Source: Terriglobia bacterium
Lineage (GTDB): Bacteria > Acidobacteriota > Terriglobia > UBA7540
Assembly (NCBI GenBank): GCA_030040295.1
Contig: JASHTZ010000152.1
Coordinates: 1-20,347 of the forward strand
Direction of reading: 5' to 3'
DNA length: 20,347 nucleotides
How positions within the stretch are numbered: position 1 is the first letter of the stretch; each line of letters opens with the position of its first letter. Shown here piece by piece: positions 7,700 to 15,294 of the stretch. The notes beneath the pieces were generated by a model. It ran no database searches. It was not told where the DNA came from and saw nothing but the letters and a program-made list of their open reading frames with translations. The position numbers were made by a program, and so were the translations under genes.

Positions 7700-10600
7700 T
7701 TGTATAAGCTGAAAAAACTGGAACTTTTGGGATTCAAATCCTTCGCAGACCGCTCGCGGCTGGAGTTTGCGGATGGCGTTGCAGCGGTCGTGGGACCAAA
7801 CGGCTGCGGAAAGTCCAACCTGTCGGATGCCATCACCTGGGTGCTGGGAGAACAGAGTGCGCGGCTGCTGCGCGGCGAGCGCATGGCCGACGTCATTTTC
7901 AACGGCACGGGCACGCGCCTGCCGACGGGAATGGCGGAGGTCAGCATGACTCTCATCGATCCCGAATACAACGAGGCGGAAGCGCGGGAAGAGTCCCCGG
8001 TAACCGAGGAAGCGGAGCTCACCACGGAGGAACGCGCGGAATTTCCGCTCGAAGCTCCCGGCAACGGCAATGGCCATGGGAACGGGAATGGTAACGGCAA
8101 TGGAAACGGTAACGGCAACGGGACCAAGCCGCACAAAGTTTTTCACCGCTCGGGTGAAATCACCGTGACGCGCCGCCTGTTTCGCTCAGGCGAGAGCGAG
8201 TACCTGATCAACGGCGAAATCTGCCGCCTGCGCGACATTCAGGACCTCTTCATGGGCACCGGCCTCGGTCCGGAATCTTACGCCATCATCGAGCAGGGAC
8301 GCATCGGGCAGATTCTCAGCTCGAAGCCGTCGGACCGGCGATTGATTCTGGAAGAAGCGGCGGGGGTCTCAAAATTTAAGACCCGCAAGCGCCTTGCGGA
8401 GGCCAAGCTGGAATCCTCGCGGGGGAACCTGGCGCGCATTACGGACATTTTGGAAGAGGTTGTGAAGCAGGTGAATTCGCTGAAGCGCCAGGCGTCGAAG
8501 GCGCGGCGCTATCGCGAGCTTCATGATGAATTGCGCGGCCGGTTGAAGAACGTCCTCACGTCACGCTTGAAGGTGCTGGAGGCGGAGTTTGAAAGGCTGA
8601 AGGGGGAACTGGCGCAGGCCCAGGAATCGTGTCTGGCAGCGGCGCAGGAATTGGAGGGAATCGAGCAGCAACAAAAACGCGCCACGGCGCACCATGAGGA
8701 GATGGAGGACCAACTCGTCCAGTGCCGCGAGCGCCTTTCCCAGGCTGAACTTGAGCAGGAACGCCTGCTCTCGCGCCTTGAACAGGTGAAGCAGCAAAGC
8801 GGAAACCTGGAGGCACGCACGCAGGAAGCCGCGCTTGAAAGCACCGACCTCCAAACCCAGCGCGCCGCCGTCGAGCAGCAGACGGTGGAGCATGGTCTGC
8901 AGGAGGAGAAGTTGCGGCAGGAATTCTCGGTGGCGAAGGAGACGCTGGCCCAACATTTAGCGCGGCAGGAGGACTTAAACTTCCAGCTGTGCGCCGCGGA
9001 GCAGGACATGGAAGCCTGCCGCCAATCCTTGCTGGCTGCGGTCGGTCATGCGGCGGAACTGCGCAACCAACTTGTGCAGGCGGAAGAGGCAGGCCTGGCC
9101 GTGGACCGTCAGGCGTCCCGCACGGATACGGAAAAATTGCGCATCGAGGCGGAGCACGCTCAGCTGGCGGCAGAGCTTGAGTCTTACCTCACGGACCATC
9201 GACGCGAAACCAGCACGCTCGCGGAGCTTGCGGAATCCCTCGCCCGGACCGCTCGCGACTTGGAAGACGCGCGCAGCCGGGAGCTTTCGCTGCGCTCGCA
9301 GCTTGAAGCCCTGCGCCGCGAATATTCCGGCAGCGCGGCGCGCAAGGAAGCGCTGGAGCAGTCGCTTGCCCGTCACGCCTACAGCACGGAGAGCGTGCGG
9401 CGCCTGCTTTCCGGCGAGATTCCGATGAATGGCCACGCCTTTCAGCCCATGGGCCTGCTCGCGGACTTTGTGGAAGTCTCCTCGGGTTACGAGGAAGTGG
9501 TGGAGGAATTCCTGAAGCAGGAGCTGGAATGCGTGGTTGTTCAGCAGCACGCGCAGGCGCGATCGGGAATTGCCTTGTTGCAGAGCGAGGGCACGGGCCG
9601 CTCCACCTTCTTTGTTACGCAATTGGCTTCCAACGGGCACTCGCACGGAAACGGCGACTCGCCGGTAGGCAAGGAACCCGGAGTGGTGGCCCCGGTGCGG
9701 GACTTCGTGCGGTTTGAATCCAAGCTGGGCTTGAACGGCGACATGGTGCTGCCCGCGCTCACCAACGCCTACGTGGTGGAGGATGACGCCGCCGCCGAAC
9801 GCCTGGCGGGCGTTTATCCGGATTGCCATTTCCTGACGGCCTCGGGCGCGCATTACCACCATCGCATGGTTTCGGGCGGGAAAGGGTCAAGCGCCGGGCC
9901 GCTGGCATTGCGGCGCGATTTTCGCGAGCTCGAACGGCGGACCGCAGAGCTTGAGACGCAGATCAAATCGAGCGAGGCTGCGCTGGCGGGAGCCGAAGCC
10001 GAGGCAAAGGGCCTGGACGAGCAGCTCAAGGACCTCGCCGGTAGCAGAATGGAGGCCGAGAAGAAGGCAGTGGTGGCCGACGAAAAGCTTCGCCAGACGC
10101 GCGAGATCTGCGACCGCACGCGCCAGCAGCTGGACGCGCTGATCGCGGAGGCGGCAGTGCTGGTGCGGGAGCGCGCCGGTGTGGATGAACGCCTGGCCAA
10201 CCTGCGCGCGGAACTTGAAGCCGCGGCGATCACCAAGACCCAGCGGGAAGAGGCCATTGGCGTGGCTTCGCAAAAAGGGCGTGAGATCCGCGTCGACCTG
10301 GACCGGCTGGCGCAGGAGATTGCGGACGCGCAATCCGCGGCGCGAGCTCTCGAGGAAAGGACCCGGGCGGCGGAGGCGGAGGCCGCGCGGCTGCTGGCGG
10401 CGGCGCAGGACCTTCAAAACCGCCTTGCCCGCCTCGCGCAGCAGGTGGAGGCCTGGCAGCAGGAACGCACCCGTTTGGCGCAGGAGAGTGAAGCTCACCA
10501 GGCGCGGTTGCAACAGCTTCAGGCGGAACTTGCCTCCGCGCGCGTGGAGCTGCGCGAACTGGAGGAGGAATCCCGCGCCCTCCGCACTGAGCGCGACGCA

Positions 10601-11470
10601 CTGGGCCCGCGCGTGGACCTGGCGCGCGCGGAACTGGATGCCCGCCGCGAAAAACGCTCAGAGACGGAAGTGGCGATGGCGCGCGCCGAGTCCGACTTCC
10701 AGCACCATTCACAGCAATGCCGCGACGAATTGAACGCGGACCCCGCCGCGCTGCTGGCGGAATTGGCGCCGGAGGCAGTTCTGGCCGGCGAAGCCTTGCA
10801 GGTGGCCGAGGAAGAGTTGCGCCAACTGAAGGCGCGCATCGAAAACCTGGGGCCGGTGAACATGATGGCTCTCGAAGAGCTCCAGGAAGCGGAGGAACGA
10901 TTCGAATTTCTCAACACGCAACGGCAGGACCTGCTGGCTTCGATTGAGGACACCGCGCAGGCCATCCGCGAAATCGATCAAGTGTCGAGGCAGCAATTTC
11001 TCGAGGCGTTCAAAGCCATCAATGCCTACTTCGCGGAATCATTCAAGGTCCTCTTCGGCGGAGGCATTGGTGAAATGCGCCTGGCGGACGAGAACGATCC
11101 CGACAGCGGAATCGACCTGGCGGCACAACCGCCCGGGAAACGATTGCAGAACGTGCTTCTGCTCTCCGGAGGCGAAAAAGCCATGGCCGCGCTGGCGCTG
11201 CTGATCGCCATCTTCCGCTACACGCCCAGTCCCTTCTGCGTGCTCGACGAGGTAGACGCGCCCTTGGACGAAACGAACATCGAACGCTTCACGCGCATGA
11301 TTCAGCAGATGAGCCGCCACACGCAGTTCATCCTGATTACGCACAACAAGCGCACCATGGAGATCGCCAAGGTGATGTACGGCGTAACCATGGAAGAACC
11401 GGGCGTCTCAAAACTGGTTTCCGTGCGCTTTGACGCGCTGGTACCGGAGCCCGTCGGCGCCGTGGCCTGA
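7700..11470 (+). CDS. smc: Chromosome segregation protein SMC with Gly-Asn repeat insertion
   Basis: SMC dimers with ScpA/ScpB organise and segregate the chromosome by ATP-driven loop extrusion. The start is TTG with AAAGG 6 bases upstream, and the resulting MYKLKKLELLGFKSFADR matches the conserved family N-terminus. Landmarks are Walker A GPNGCGKS (32-39), a Gly-Asn repeat (121-141), the conserved RRLFRSGESEYLINGE segment, coiled coil from about 275 to 560, a hinge about 565-720, a second coiled coil to about 1075, the signature LLSGGEKA (S1156) and Walker B FCVLDEVDAP (D1183, E1184). At 1256 residues it is some 60 longer than typical bacterial SMC. The excess lies in an acidic plus Gly-Asn stretch inside the N-terminal head, with a smaller Asn/Gly/His patch (645-655) in the hinge. 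All catalytic motifs are intact, so it should be functional. scpA and scpB are not in the window. Confidence 0.97.
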   Translation: MYKLKKLELLGFKSFADRSRLEFADGVAAVVGPNGCGKSNLSDAITWVLGEQSARLLRGERMADVIFNGTGTRLPTGMAEVSMTLIDPEYNEAEAREESPVTEEAELTTEERAEFPLEAPGNGNGHGNGNGNGNGNGNGNGTKPHKVFHRSGEITVTRRLFRSGESEYLINGEICRLRDIQDLFMGTGLGPESYAIIEQGRIGQILSSKPSDRRLILEEAAGVSKFKTRKRLAEAKLESSRGNLARITDILEEVVKQVNSLKRQASKARRYRELHDELRGRLKNVLTSRLKVLEAEFERLKGELAQAQESCLAAAQELEGIEQQQKRATAHHEEMEDQLVQCRERLSQAELEQERLLSRLEQVKQQSGNLEARTQEAALESTDLQTQRAAVEQQTVEHGLQEEKLRQEFSVAKETLAQHLARQEDLNFQLCAAEQDMEACRQSLLAAVGHAAELRNQLVQAEEAGLAVDRQASRTDTEKLRIEAEHAQLAAELESYLTDHRRETSTLAELAESLARTARDLEDARSRELSLRSQLEALRREYSGSAARKEALEQSLARHAYSTESVRRLLSGEIPMNGHAFQPMGLLADFVEVSSGYEEVVEEFLKQELECVVVQQHAQARSGIALLQSEGTGRSTFFVTQLASNGHSHGNGDSPVGKEPGVVAPVRDFVRFESKLGLNGDMVLPALTNAYVVEDDAAAERLAGVYPDCHFLTASGAHYHHRMVSGGKGSSAGPLALRRDFRELERRTAELETQIKSSEAALAGAEAEAKGLDEQLKDLAGSRMEAEKKAVVADEKLRQTREICDRTRQQLDALIAEAAVLVRERAGVDERLANLRAELEAAAITKTQREEAIGVASQKGREIRVDLDRLAQEIADAQSAARALEERTRAAEAEAARLLAAAQDLQNRLARLAQQVEAWQQERTRLAQESEAHQARLQQLQAELASARVELRELEEESRALRTERDALGPRVDLARAELDARREKRSETEVAMARAESDFQHHSQQCRDELNADPAALLAELAPEAVLAGEALQVAEEELRQLKARIENLGPVNMMALEELQEAEERFEFLNTQRQDLLASIEDTAQAIREIDQVSRQQFLEAFKAINAYFAESFKVLFGGGIGEMRLADENDPDSGIDLAAQPPGKRLQNVLLLSGGEKAMAALALLIAIFRYTPSPFCVLDEVDAPLDETNIERFTRMIQQMSRHTQFILITHNKRTMEIAKVMYGVTMEEPGVSKLVSVRFDALVPEPVGAVA
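8060..8122 (+). repeat. In-frame GGN-AAY hexamer repeat coding (Gly-Asn)n in smc
   Basis: Ten Gly-Asn/Gly-His dipeptides plus a final Gly are encoded by a GGN-AAY hexamer repeated about ten times, with one CAT (His126) interrupting. Third positions vary freely (GGC, GGG, GGT, GGA; AAC, AAT), so the repeat is conserved as protein more than as DNA. Confidence 0.9.
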
Positions 11471-11471
11471 G

Positions 11472-11487
11472 CGTCCGGCGCCGGACG
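11472..11487 (+). terminator. GC-rich palindrome just after smc, possible terminator
   Basis: CGTCCGGC/GCCGGACG is a perfect 16-base palindrome starting 2 bases after the smc stop. As a hairpin it would have 6 pairs and a GCGC loop, followed by GGCGGC and then TTTCTTACTTT. The downstream T content is modest, so an intrinsic terminator is plausible but not certain. Confidence 0.4.
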
Positions 11488-11615
11488 GGCGGCTTTCTTA
11501 CTTTGTCCGCAGCCGCATTTCATGCGGGTTTGAGCAACTCCAAATGTTGTGCGGCTAGTTTGCTCCTACCCCGCAGGAGGTAGTCCGCAGGAAAATTTCT
11601 GCCGCCCTTTTTTCA

Positions 11616-11643
11616 TTGACATCGTTCCGCGTTGCTTTAGAAT
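11616..11643 (+). promoter_or_regulatory. Sigma70-type promoter of purC
   Basis: TTGACA (perfect -35, 11616-11621), a 16-base spacer and TAGAAT (-10, 11638-11643). This is the best promoter match in the window. The transcript start would be near 11650, only about 17 bases before the purC ATG. The TTG of the -35 box is in frame with purC and could be mistaken for an upstream start codon. Confidence 0.7.
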
Positions 11644-11666
11644 ATCGGTCCGCTGAGCCAATATCT

Positions 11667-12584
11667 ATGGTTTCCTCTCGACAAAGTGTACTGCTTCAAT
11701 CCAACCTGACCGGCGTCAAGCTTTTTTCGCGGGGAAAGGTGCGCGACGTATACGATCTGGGCGATAAACTGCTGATCGTCGCCACGGACCGCCTTTCGGC
11801 ATTTGACGTGGTGATGAACGAAGGCATTCCGGACAAGGGGCGAGTGCTGACGCAGCTTTCCTGCTTCTGGTTCAACCGTGTGAAGGGAGAGATTCGCCAT
11901 CATTTCATTACCGCCCGCGTGGCCGAGTTTCCCCAGGAACTGCGCGCCTTCGCCGACCAACTGCAAGGGCGCTCGATGCTGGTTCACAAGACCAAGCCTT
12001 TTCCGATTGAATGCGTGGTGCGCGGGTACCTGGTGGGCTCGGGGTGGAAGGACTACCAAGCCACGGGAAGTGTGTGCGGCATCAAGCTGCCGGCCGGCTT
12101 GCAGGAAGCCTCGCGCCTGGAGGATCCCATCTTTACGCCGGCCACCAAGGCGCAGACCGGCCACGATGAAAACATCACCTGGGAAGGAATGGTGGAGCGC
12201 GTGGGAAAGGATGCGGCGGCAACTCTGCGCGACATGAGCCTGGACCTTTACCGCAAAGGCCGGGAGTTCGCCGCGAGCCGGGGCATCATCATTGCCGACA
12301 CCAAATTCGAGTGGGGATTGAAGGATAATGAGCCCATTTTGATCGACGAGGTGCTGACCCCCGATTCGTCACGATTCTGGCCGGCCAGCGAGTACGCCGC
12401 CGGTAAATCCCAGCCTTCGTTTGACAAGCAATTCGTTCGCGACTACCTGGAATCCCTGCACTGGAACAAGCAGCCTCCTCCTCCGCCCTTGCCTGTTGAG
12501 GTGGTGGAGAAAACTGCGGAGAAGTACCGCGAAGCATACCGTTTGCTGACAGGAGTTTCCCTCAGTGAGGTGAGCCCGCAGTAG
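11667..12584 (+). CDS. purC: Phosphoribosylaminoimidazole-succinocarboxamide synthase (SAICAR synthetase)
   Basis: PurC joins aspartate to CAIR using ATP, a late step of purine synthesis in the cytoplasm. The ATG at 11667 is chosen because the promoter occupies the in-frame sequence before it; the product is 305 residues. Visible family motifs are GKVRDVYDLGD with DRLSAFDVVM near the N-terminus, KPFPIECVVRGYLVGSGWKDY in the middle (ATP/CAIR site), GHDENI, and the C-terminal LIDEVLTPDSSRFWP and SFDKQFVRDYLE. The length fits the longer (about 290-305 residue) form also seen in yeast Ade1 rather than the 237-residue E. coli enzyme. No Shine-Dalgarno sequence is visible. cvpA follows after 14 bases, an association with purine genes also found in E. 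coli (cvpA-purF). Confidence 0.96.
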   Translation: MVSSRQSVLLQSNLTGVKLFSRGKVRDVYDLGDKLLIVATDRLSAFDVVMNEGIPDKGRVLTQLSCFWFNRVKGEIRHHFITARVAEFPQELRAFADQLQGRSMLVHKTKPFPIECVVRGYLVGSGWKDYQATGSVCGIKLPAGLQEASRLEDPIFTPATKAQTGHDENITWEGMVERVGKDAAATLRDMSLDLYRKGREFAASRGIIIADTKFEWGLKDNEPILIDEVLTPDSSRFWPASEYAAGKSQPSFDKQFVRDYLESLHWNKQPPPPPLPVEVVEKTAEKYREAYRLLTGVSLSEVSPQ

Positions 12585-12598
12585 ATTGCGAACGCGTC

Positions 12599-13150
12599 AT
12601 GGCCACATGGAATTGGCTGGACTGCATTCTTGCCGCGATTGTCCTGGCTTCCGTTGTGTCGGCCATGATGAAGGGTTTCGTTCAGGAAATAATCTCCCTG
12701 GCGTCGGTGCTGGTGGGCCTGATCGTAGCGGCCGTATGGTATCAGCGCGCGGCGCTTTGGTTTGAAGACTTGTCCAAGTCGCATGATGTTGCCCTCGGCT
12801 TGGGATTTCTGGTCCTATTTCTCGGGACCTGCCTCTTGGGGGCGCTGCTGGCGCTGCTGGCGCGCAAGCTGATCAAGACTGTGGGCATTCAGTGGTTTGA
12901 CCGATTTCTGGGCGGAGTTTTCGGTCTGGTGCGCGGGATTTTAATTGACGCCGTTCTGCTGATGGCCATGTTGGCTTTCGCGATCAAGCCCGACGCGGTC
13001 CAGCAAGCGACGCTTGCACCTTATGTAACCACCGGAGCGCGGGTGATTGCTTTCGTGATGCCCAGCACTTTGCGCGCCCAGTTCCATCTGGGGTTTGACA
13101 GGTTTCATGACGCACTGATTCAGCATGACAAGGGAATGGCCAAACCCTGA
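12599..13150 (+). CDS. cvpA: CvpA family membrane protein
   Basis: The 183-residue protein has the CvpA layout: WNWLDCILAAIVLASVVSAM opening the first membrane segment (about 6-25), then segments at about 31-49, 64-88 and 101-127, with a Gly-rich motif FLGGVFGLVRG before the last one. The final 50 residues are soluble. CvpA is linked to colicin V export and to envelope homeostasis in E. coli; its biochemical activity is not settled. It starts 14 bases after purC and is probably co-transcribed with it. The RBS is weak: no purine-rich block lies at the right distance, so translation may depend on ribosomes arriving from purC. Confidence 0.88.
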   Translation: MATWNWLDCILAAIVLASVVSAMMKGFVQEIISLASVLVGLIVAAVWYQRAALWFEDLSKSHDVALGLGFLVLFLGTCLLGALLALLARKLIKTVGIQWFDRFLGGVFGLVRGILIDAVLLMAMLAFAIKPDAVQQATLAPYVTTGARVIAFVMPSTLRAQFHLGFDRFHDALIQHDKGMAKP

Positions 13151-13189
13151 GCCCTAAGATTTGCAATTTTGATTGACCGGAGCTTTGCT

Positions 13190-13417
13190 GTGAAAGACCA
13201 ACTTGAATCACTTGTGAACCAAATGATTGAGCATGGGATACTCTATCTCGATGCGGTTTCAGAGTTTGAAAAGCGCTTTATCAAGAAGATGCTGGAGACG
13301 AACAAAGGAAACCATTCCAAGACTGCCGCGGCTCTCGGCATCCATCGCAATACCCTCAGCCGCAAGGTGGAAGACCTAGGCCTTGACCACCGCCCCAAGC
13401 GCCGCGCCCGCCGCTGA
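13190..13417 (+). CDS. Small Fis-type helix-turn-helix DNA-binding protein
   Basis: GTG 13190 is preferred, with GGAG at 13179-13182 and a 7-base gap; a TTG at 13169 is an in-frame alternative without an RBS. The 75-residue product is nearly all one domain. An amphipathic helix (about 21-37, AVSEFEKRFIKKMLE) leads to the helix-turn-helix KTAAALGIHRNTLSRKV (44-60), and the tail RPKRRARR is strongly basic. This matches the Fis/HTH_8 domain at the C-terminus of NtrC-type activators, but no receiver or AAA+ domain is present. It may be a stand-alone nucleoid or transcription factor. It lies 39 bases after cvpA and is likely the last gene of the purC unit. The target genes are unknown. Confidence 0.85.
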   Translation: MKDQLESLVNQMIEHGILYLDAVSEFEKRFIKKMLETNKGNHSKTAAALGIHRNTLSRKVEDLGLDHRPKRRARR

Positions 13418-13534
13418 TCGCGAGTGACCACTGCCGCTGGATTCGCGGCCTTCATTTTGTCTACATACGAGAGTTCGGCGTAATCGGCTTCCTGGGGCCG
13501 CAGCTAATACATTGCTGTCGCGGGAGTGGACGCA

Positions 13535-13553
13535 GGGCGCCACGCGGGCGCCC
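13535..13553. terminator. Stem-loop between convergent genes, possible bidirectional terminator
   Basis: GGGCGCC (13535-13541) and GGCGCCC (13547-13553) form a perfect 7-base stem around ACGCG. It lies between the Fis-like gene (ending 13417) and the - strand TPR gene (ending 13568), the place for a shared terminator. Neither side has a T-run, so an intrinsic mechanism is doubtful. Confidence 0.35.
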
Positions 13554-13567
13554 CTGTTCCGAAGAGG

Positions 13568-14908
13568 CTATTTGCCTGAGCCGTGATGGGCGGGCCGTCC
13601 CTTGGCGGGCGGTTTGTCCGGAAGATCGGAAGTAACCTCGCCCACGAGGGTTAAGATCATGCTGGGAGTCGCGACGTAGGAGTCCAATGTCCCTTTGAAA
13701 AGCACCGAGTCATCCTTTGCCAAGTTCTTGACGTTTGGCTGGGTGGAATCCTTCAGCACAATGTCATATCCGTCCGACGATTTCGTATCAGGCAACACTG
13801 CGATATGAATCAAGAAAGTCTTGGGATCGTCGCCTTTCTCAACACTCTCTACCGTACCGCCAAAATTTGAGATGGGTTGGCCCTTGATGGCGTCCCATTG
13901 ATTTTGGGCCGTCACGCCACCCAGTTTTAGCTGATAGGTCAGGTCGTTGAACGCATCCACCGTGTTGTTTCCGGTCTTGGCCGGCGGAGGTTGCACCTTG
14001 CCGACCGCAAAGCCGGCGGGTGGGTCTGACTGTGTTTTCGCCTGCGCCTCGATATCGGAAAGCCCTGTATCGGTCCCGTGATAGGCCAAATAGGTTTGGT
14101 TCAGGTATTTCTCCCAATCGGCCACATTGGGATCGTTTGCAGCTTTCGCCAAATCCAAAGCGCGTGAATAATACCATATGCCGTTATCGTCATCGGGGGG
14201 CGACGACAATAAATAAGCAAGCGCCAGCCGATAGACGGTGTAAACATCGCTGGGATTGTCCTGCTTTGCCTGCTTCAGATACTTGATGGCGTCGGGATAA
14301 TTGGTTTGCTGGAGGGCAACGAACCCAACCGTGCCATTGAAGAGCGCGCGCTTGGCTTTGACGTAGGTATCGTATGCGTCCTGCGAAACGCTGGCAGGCT
14401 TTTGAAGTTTCTGGAGCACTTCCAACCCGTGCTGGGCGTTTGCCTGCGCCTGTGTGAGTTCGGTTGCCGCGTTCGGATCCTCCTTCTTATACTTAAAGGG
14501 AAAAACGTAGCTCAGGAAGGCCAGGGCGTCCAGATTGTTTGCGTCGGAGGACAAAACCTTCTTCGCCGCGTCGATCGCCTGGTCAGTATTCCCCTTCTTG
14601 GCATACACGGTCATTTCCACTGTGTACGCTCCCGAAATGAAATCGGATGTGGGGAATTTCTGAATAAATGCCTGGGCGAGAGCGATCTGCTTGTCAGGAT
14701 CCTTCTCGTTAGCCATGGCACTGTATGCGTCATACTCATCCCGGCTCTTCCATTGCGGGCCGGAAGCGGCCTGGGGCGGCGCCTCGGCGGGGGTTGTCAT
14801 GGTCAAAACGGAGGAATGGCTGGCTGATCCTGAGGGTTCGACCGCCATGGCGGCGCAGGAGAAACTGACCATCAAGGTGAGGGTCCAGAGCGCAGTGGTC
14901 TTCTTCAT
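13568..14908 (-). CDS. Exported TPR-repeat protein, function unknown
   Basis: The 446-residue protein reads leftward from ATG 14908, with GAGGT about 10 bases upstream on that strand. It begins with a Sec signal peptide (MKKTTALWTLTLMVSFSCAAMA, written in two parts as MKKTTALWTLTL and MVSFSCAAMA), cut probably after AMA. Residues about 55-290 are alpha-helical with TPR-like spacing. The clearest repeat is NYPDAIKYLKQAKQDNPSD followed by YRLALAYLLSS, and another is AFIQKFPTSDF. The last 120 residues are different: a beta-rich domain with a lysine- and aspartate-rich surface (KDSTQPNVKNLAKDDSVLFKG) and a His/Gly/Lys tail. TPR domains mediate protein contacts, so a periplasmic scaffold or assembly role is inferred. 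It is convergent with the purC unit and divergent from the helical-repeat gene. Confidence 0.85.
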   Translation of the reverse strand: MKKTTALWTLTLMVSFSCAAMAVEPSGSASHSSVLTMTTPAEAPPQAASGPQWKSRDEYDAYSAMANEKDPDKQIALAQAFIQKFPTSDFISGAYTVEMTVYAKKGNTDQAIDAAKKVLSSDANNLDALAFLSYVFPFKYKKEDPNAATELTQAQANAQHGLEVLQKLQKPASVSQDAYDTYVKAKRALFNGTVGFVALQQTNYPDAIKYLKQAKQDNPSDVYTVYRLALAYLLSSPPDDDNGIWYYSRALDLAKAANDPNVADWEKYLNQTYLAYHGTDTGLSDIEAQAKTQSDPPAGFAVGKVQPPPAKTGNNTVDAFNDLTYQLKLGGVTAQNQWDAIKGQPISNFGGTVESVEKGDDPKTFLIHIAVLPDTKSSDGYDIVLKDSTQPNVKNLAKDDSVLFKGTLDSYVATPSMILTLVGEVTSDLPDKPPAKGRPAHHGSGK

Positions 14909-15046
14909 TGAACGACTACCTCATGGTGATTTTGTGAATCTTTGGTTAACTGTGCGTACCCGTCGCCGACAGAACGGGAGACCTGACGCGTCTCACACGC
15001 TGAAATGGTTCGTTGAACGGTCTGCGGTCCTTCGGGTGACTCTTTC

Positions 15047-15075
15047 CAAATATCAATTCTGAAGGGATTTTTCAA
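15047..15075 (-). promoter_or_regulatory. Candidate promoter of the TPR gene
   Basis: On the - strand TTGAAA (15075-15070), a 17-base spacer and TATTTG (15052-15047) form a promoter, with TGA just before the -10 as an extended element. The leader to ATG 14908 is about 130 bases. It could fold short stems such as GAGAC/GTCTC and CCCGT/ACGGG. Confidence 0.45.
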
Positions 15076-15255
15076 GTAAAATTTCATGTGGTCTTCCAAC
15101 CCTGTCCGTTTTCCTCCTAGGTTAGATGCAAAAGGACCACCCCTCGGCGAAGCCGATACCGGATTTTTTTCGGTTGATGGGAGCCAACGTAAACGGTTGG
15201 AAAGCCACGTCGAAATTTTCGGAGTGAAGTCCGTTCATGATTTACGTGGCAATGC

Positions 15256-15285
15256 TTGCAACAACGCGCCTCTGCCTTCTAAAAT
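15256..15285 (+). promoter_or_regulatory. Promoter placing the transcript start at or next to the ATG at 15295
   Basis: TTGCAA (15256-15261), an 18-base spacer and TAAAAT (15280-15285). Transcription would start about 7 bases after the -10, i.e. at 15292-15295. That would make the mRNA of the next gene leaderless, in keeping with its lack of a Shine-Dalgarno sequence. Confidence 0.45.
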
Positions 15286-15294
15286 CGCCGATGA

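Larger units (their letters stand above)
14909..15294. other. 386-base divergent intergenic region
   Basis: This gap separates the leftward TPR gene and the rightward helical-repeat gene. It carries a candidate promoter for each. It also has a small hairpin TCGGC-GAA-GCCGA (15144-15156) with a T7 run at 15164-15170, and a 7-base inverted repeat GCCACGT/ACGTGGC (15204-15210 and 15244-15250). A 70-codon frame at 15086-15298 is not believed to be a gene. Confidence 0.6.

Noticed and set aside
8141..8165. TTTCACC/GGTGAAA and GGTGA-AA-TCACC inverted repeats within smc, similar to the palindrome at 4230-4245
   Set aside because: They lie in codons for the conserved FHRSGEITVT segment of SMC and are most simply explained by protein constraint.
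15144..15170. Small hairpin TCGGC-GAA-GCCGA followed by a T7 run, considered as a terminator or riboswitch part
   Set aside because: The stem is only five pairs and the T-run is seven bases beyond it. No gene ends just upstream on the + strand, and no known riboswitch core could be matched.
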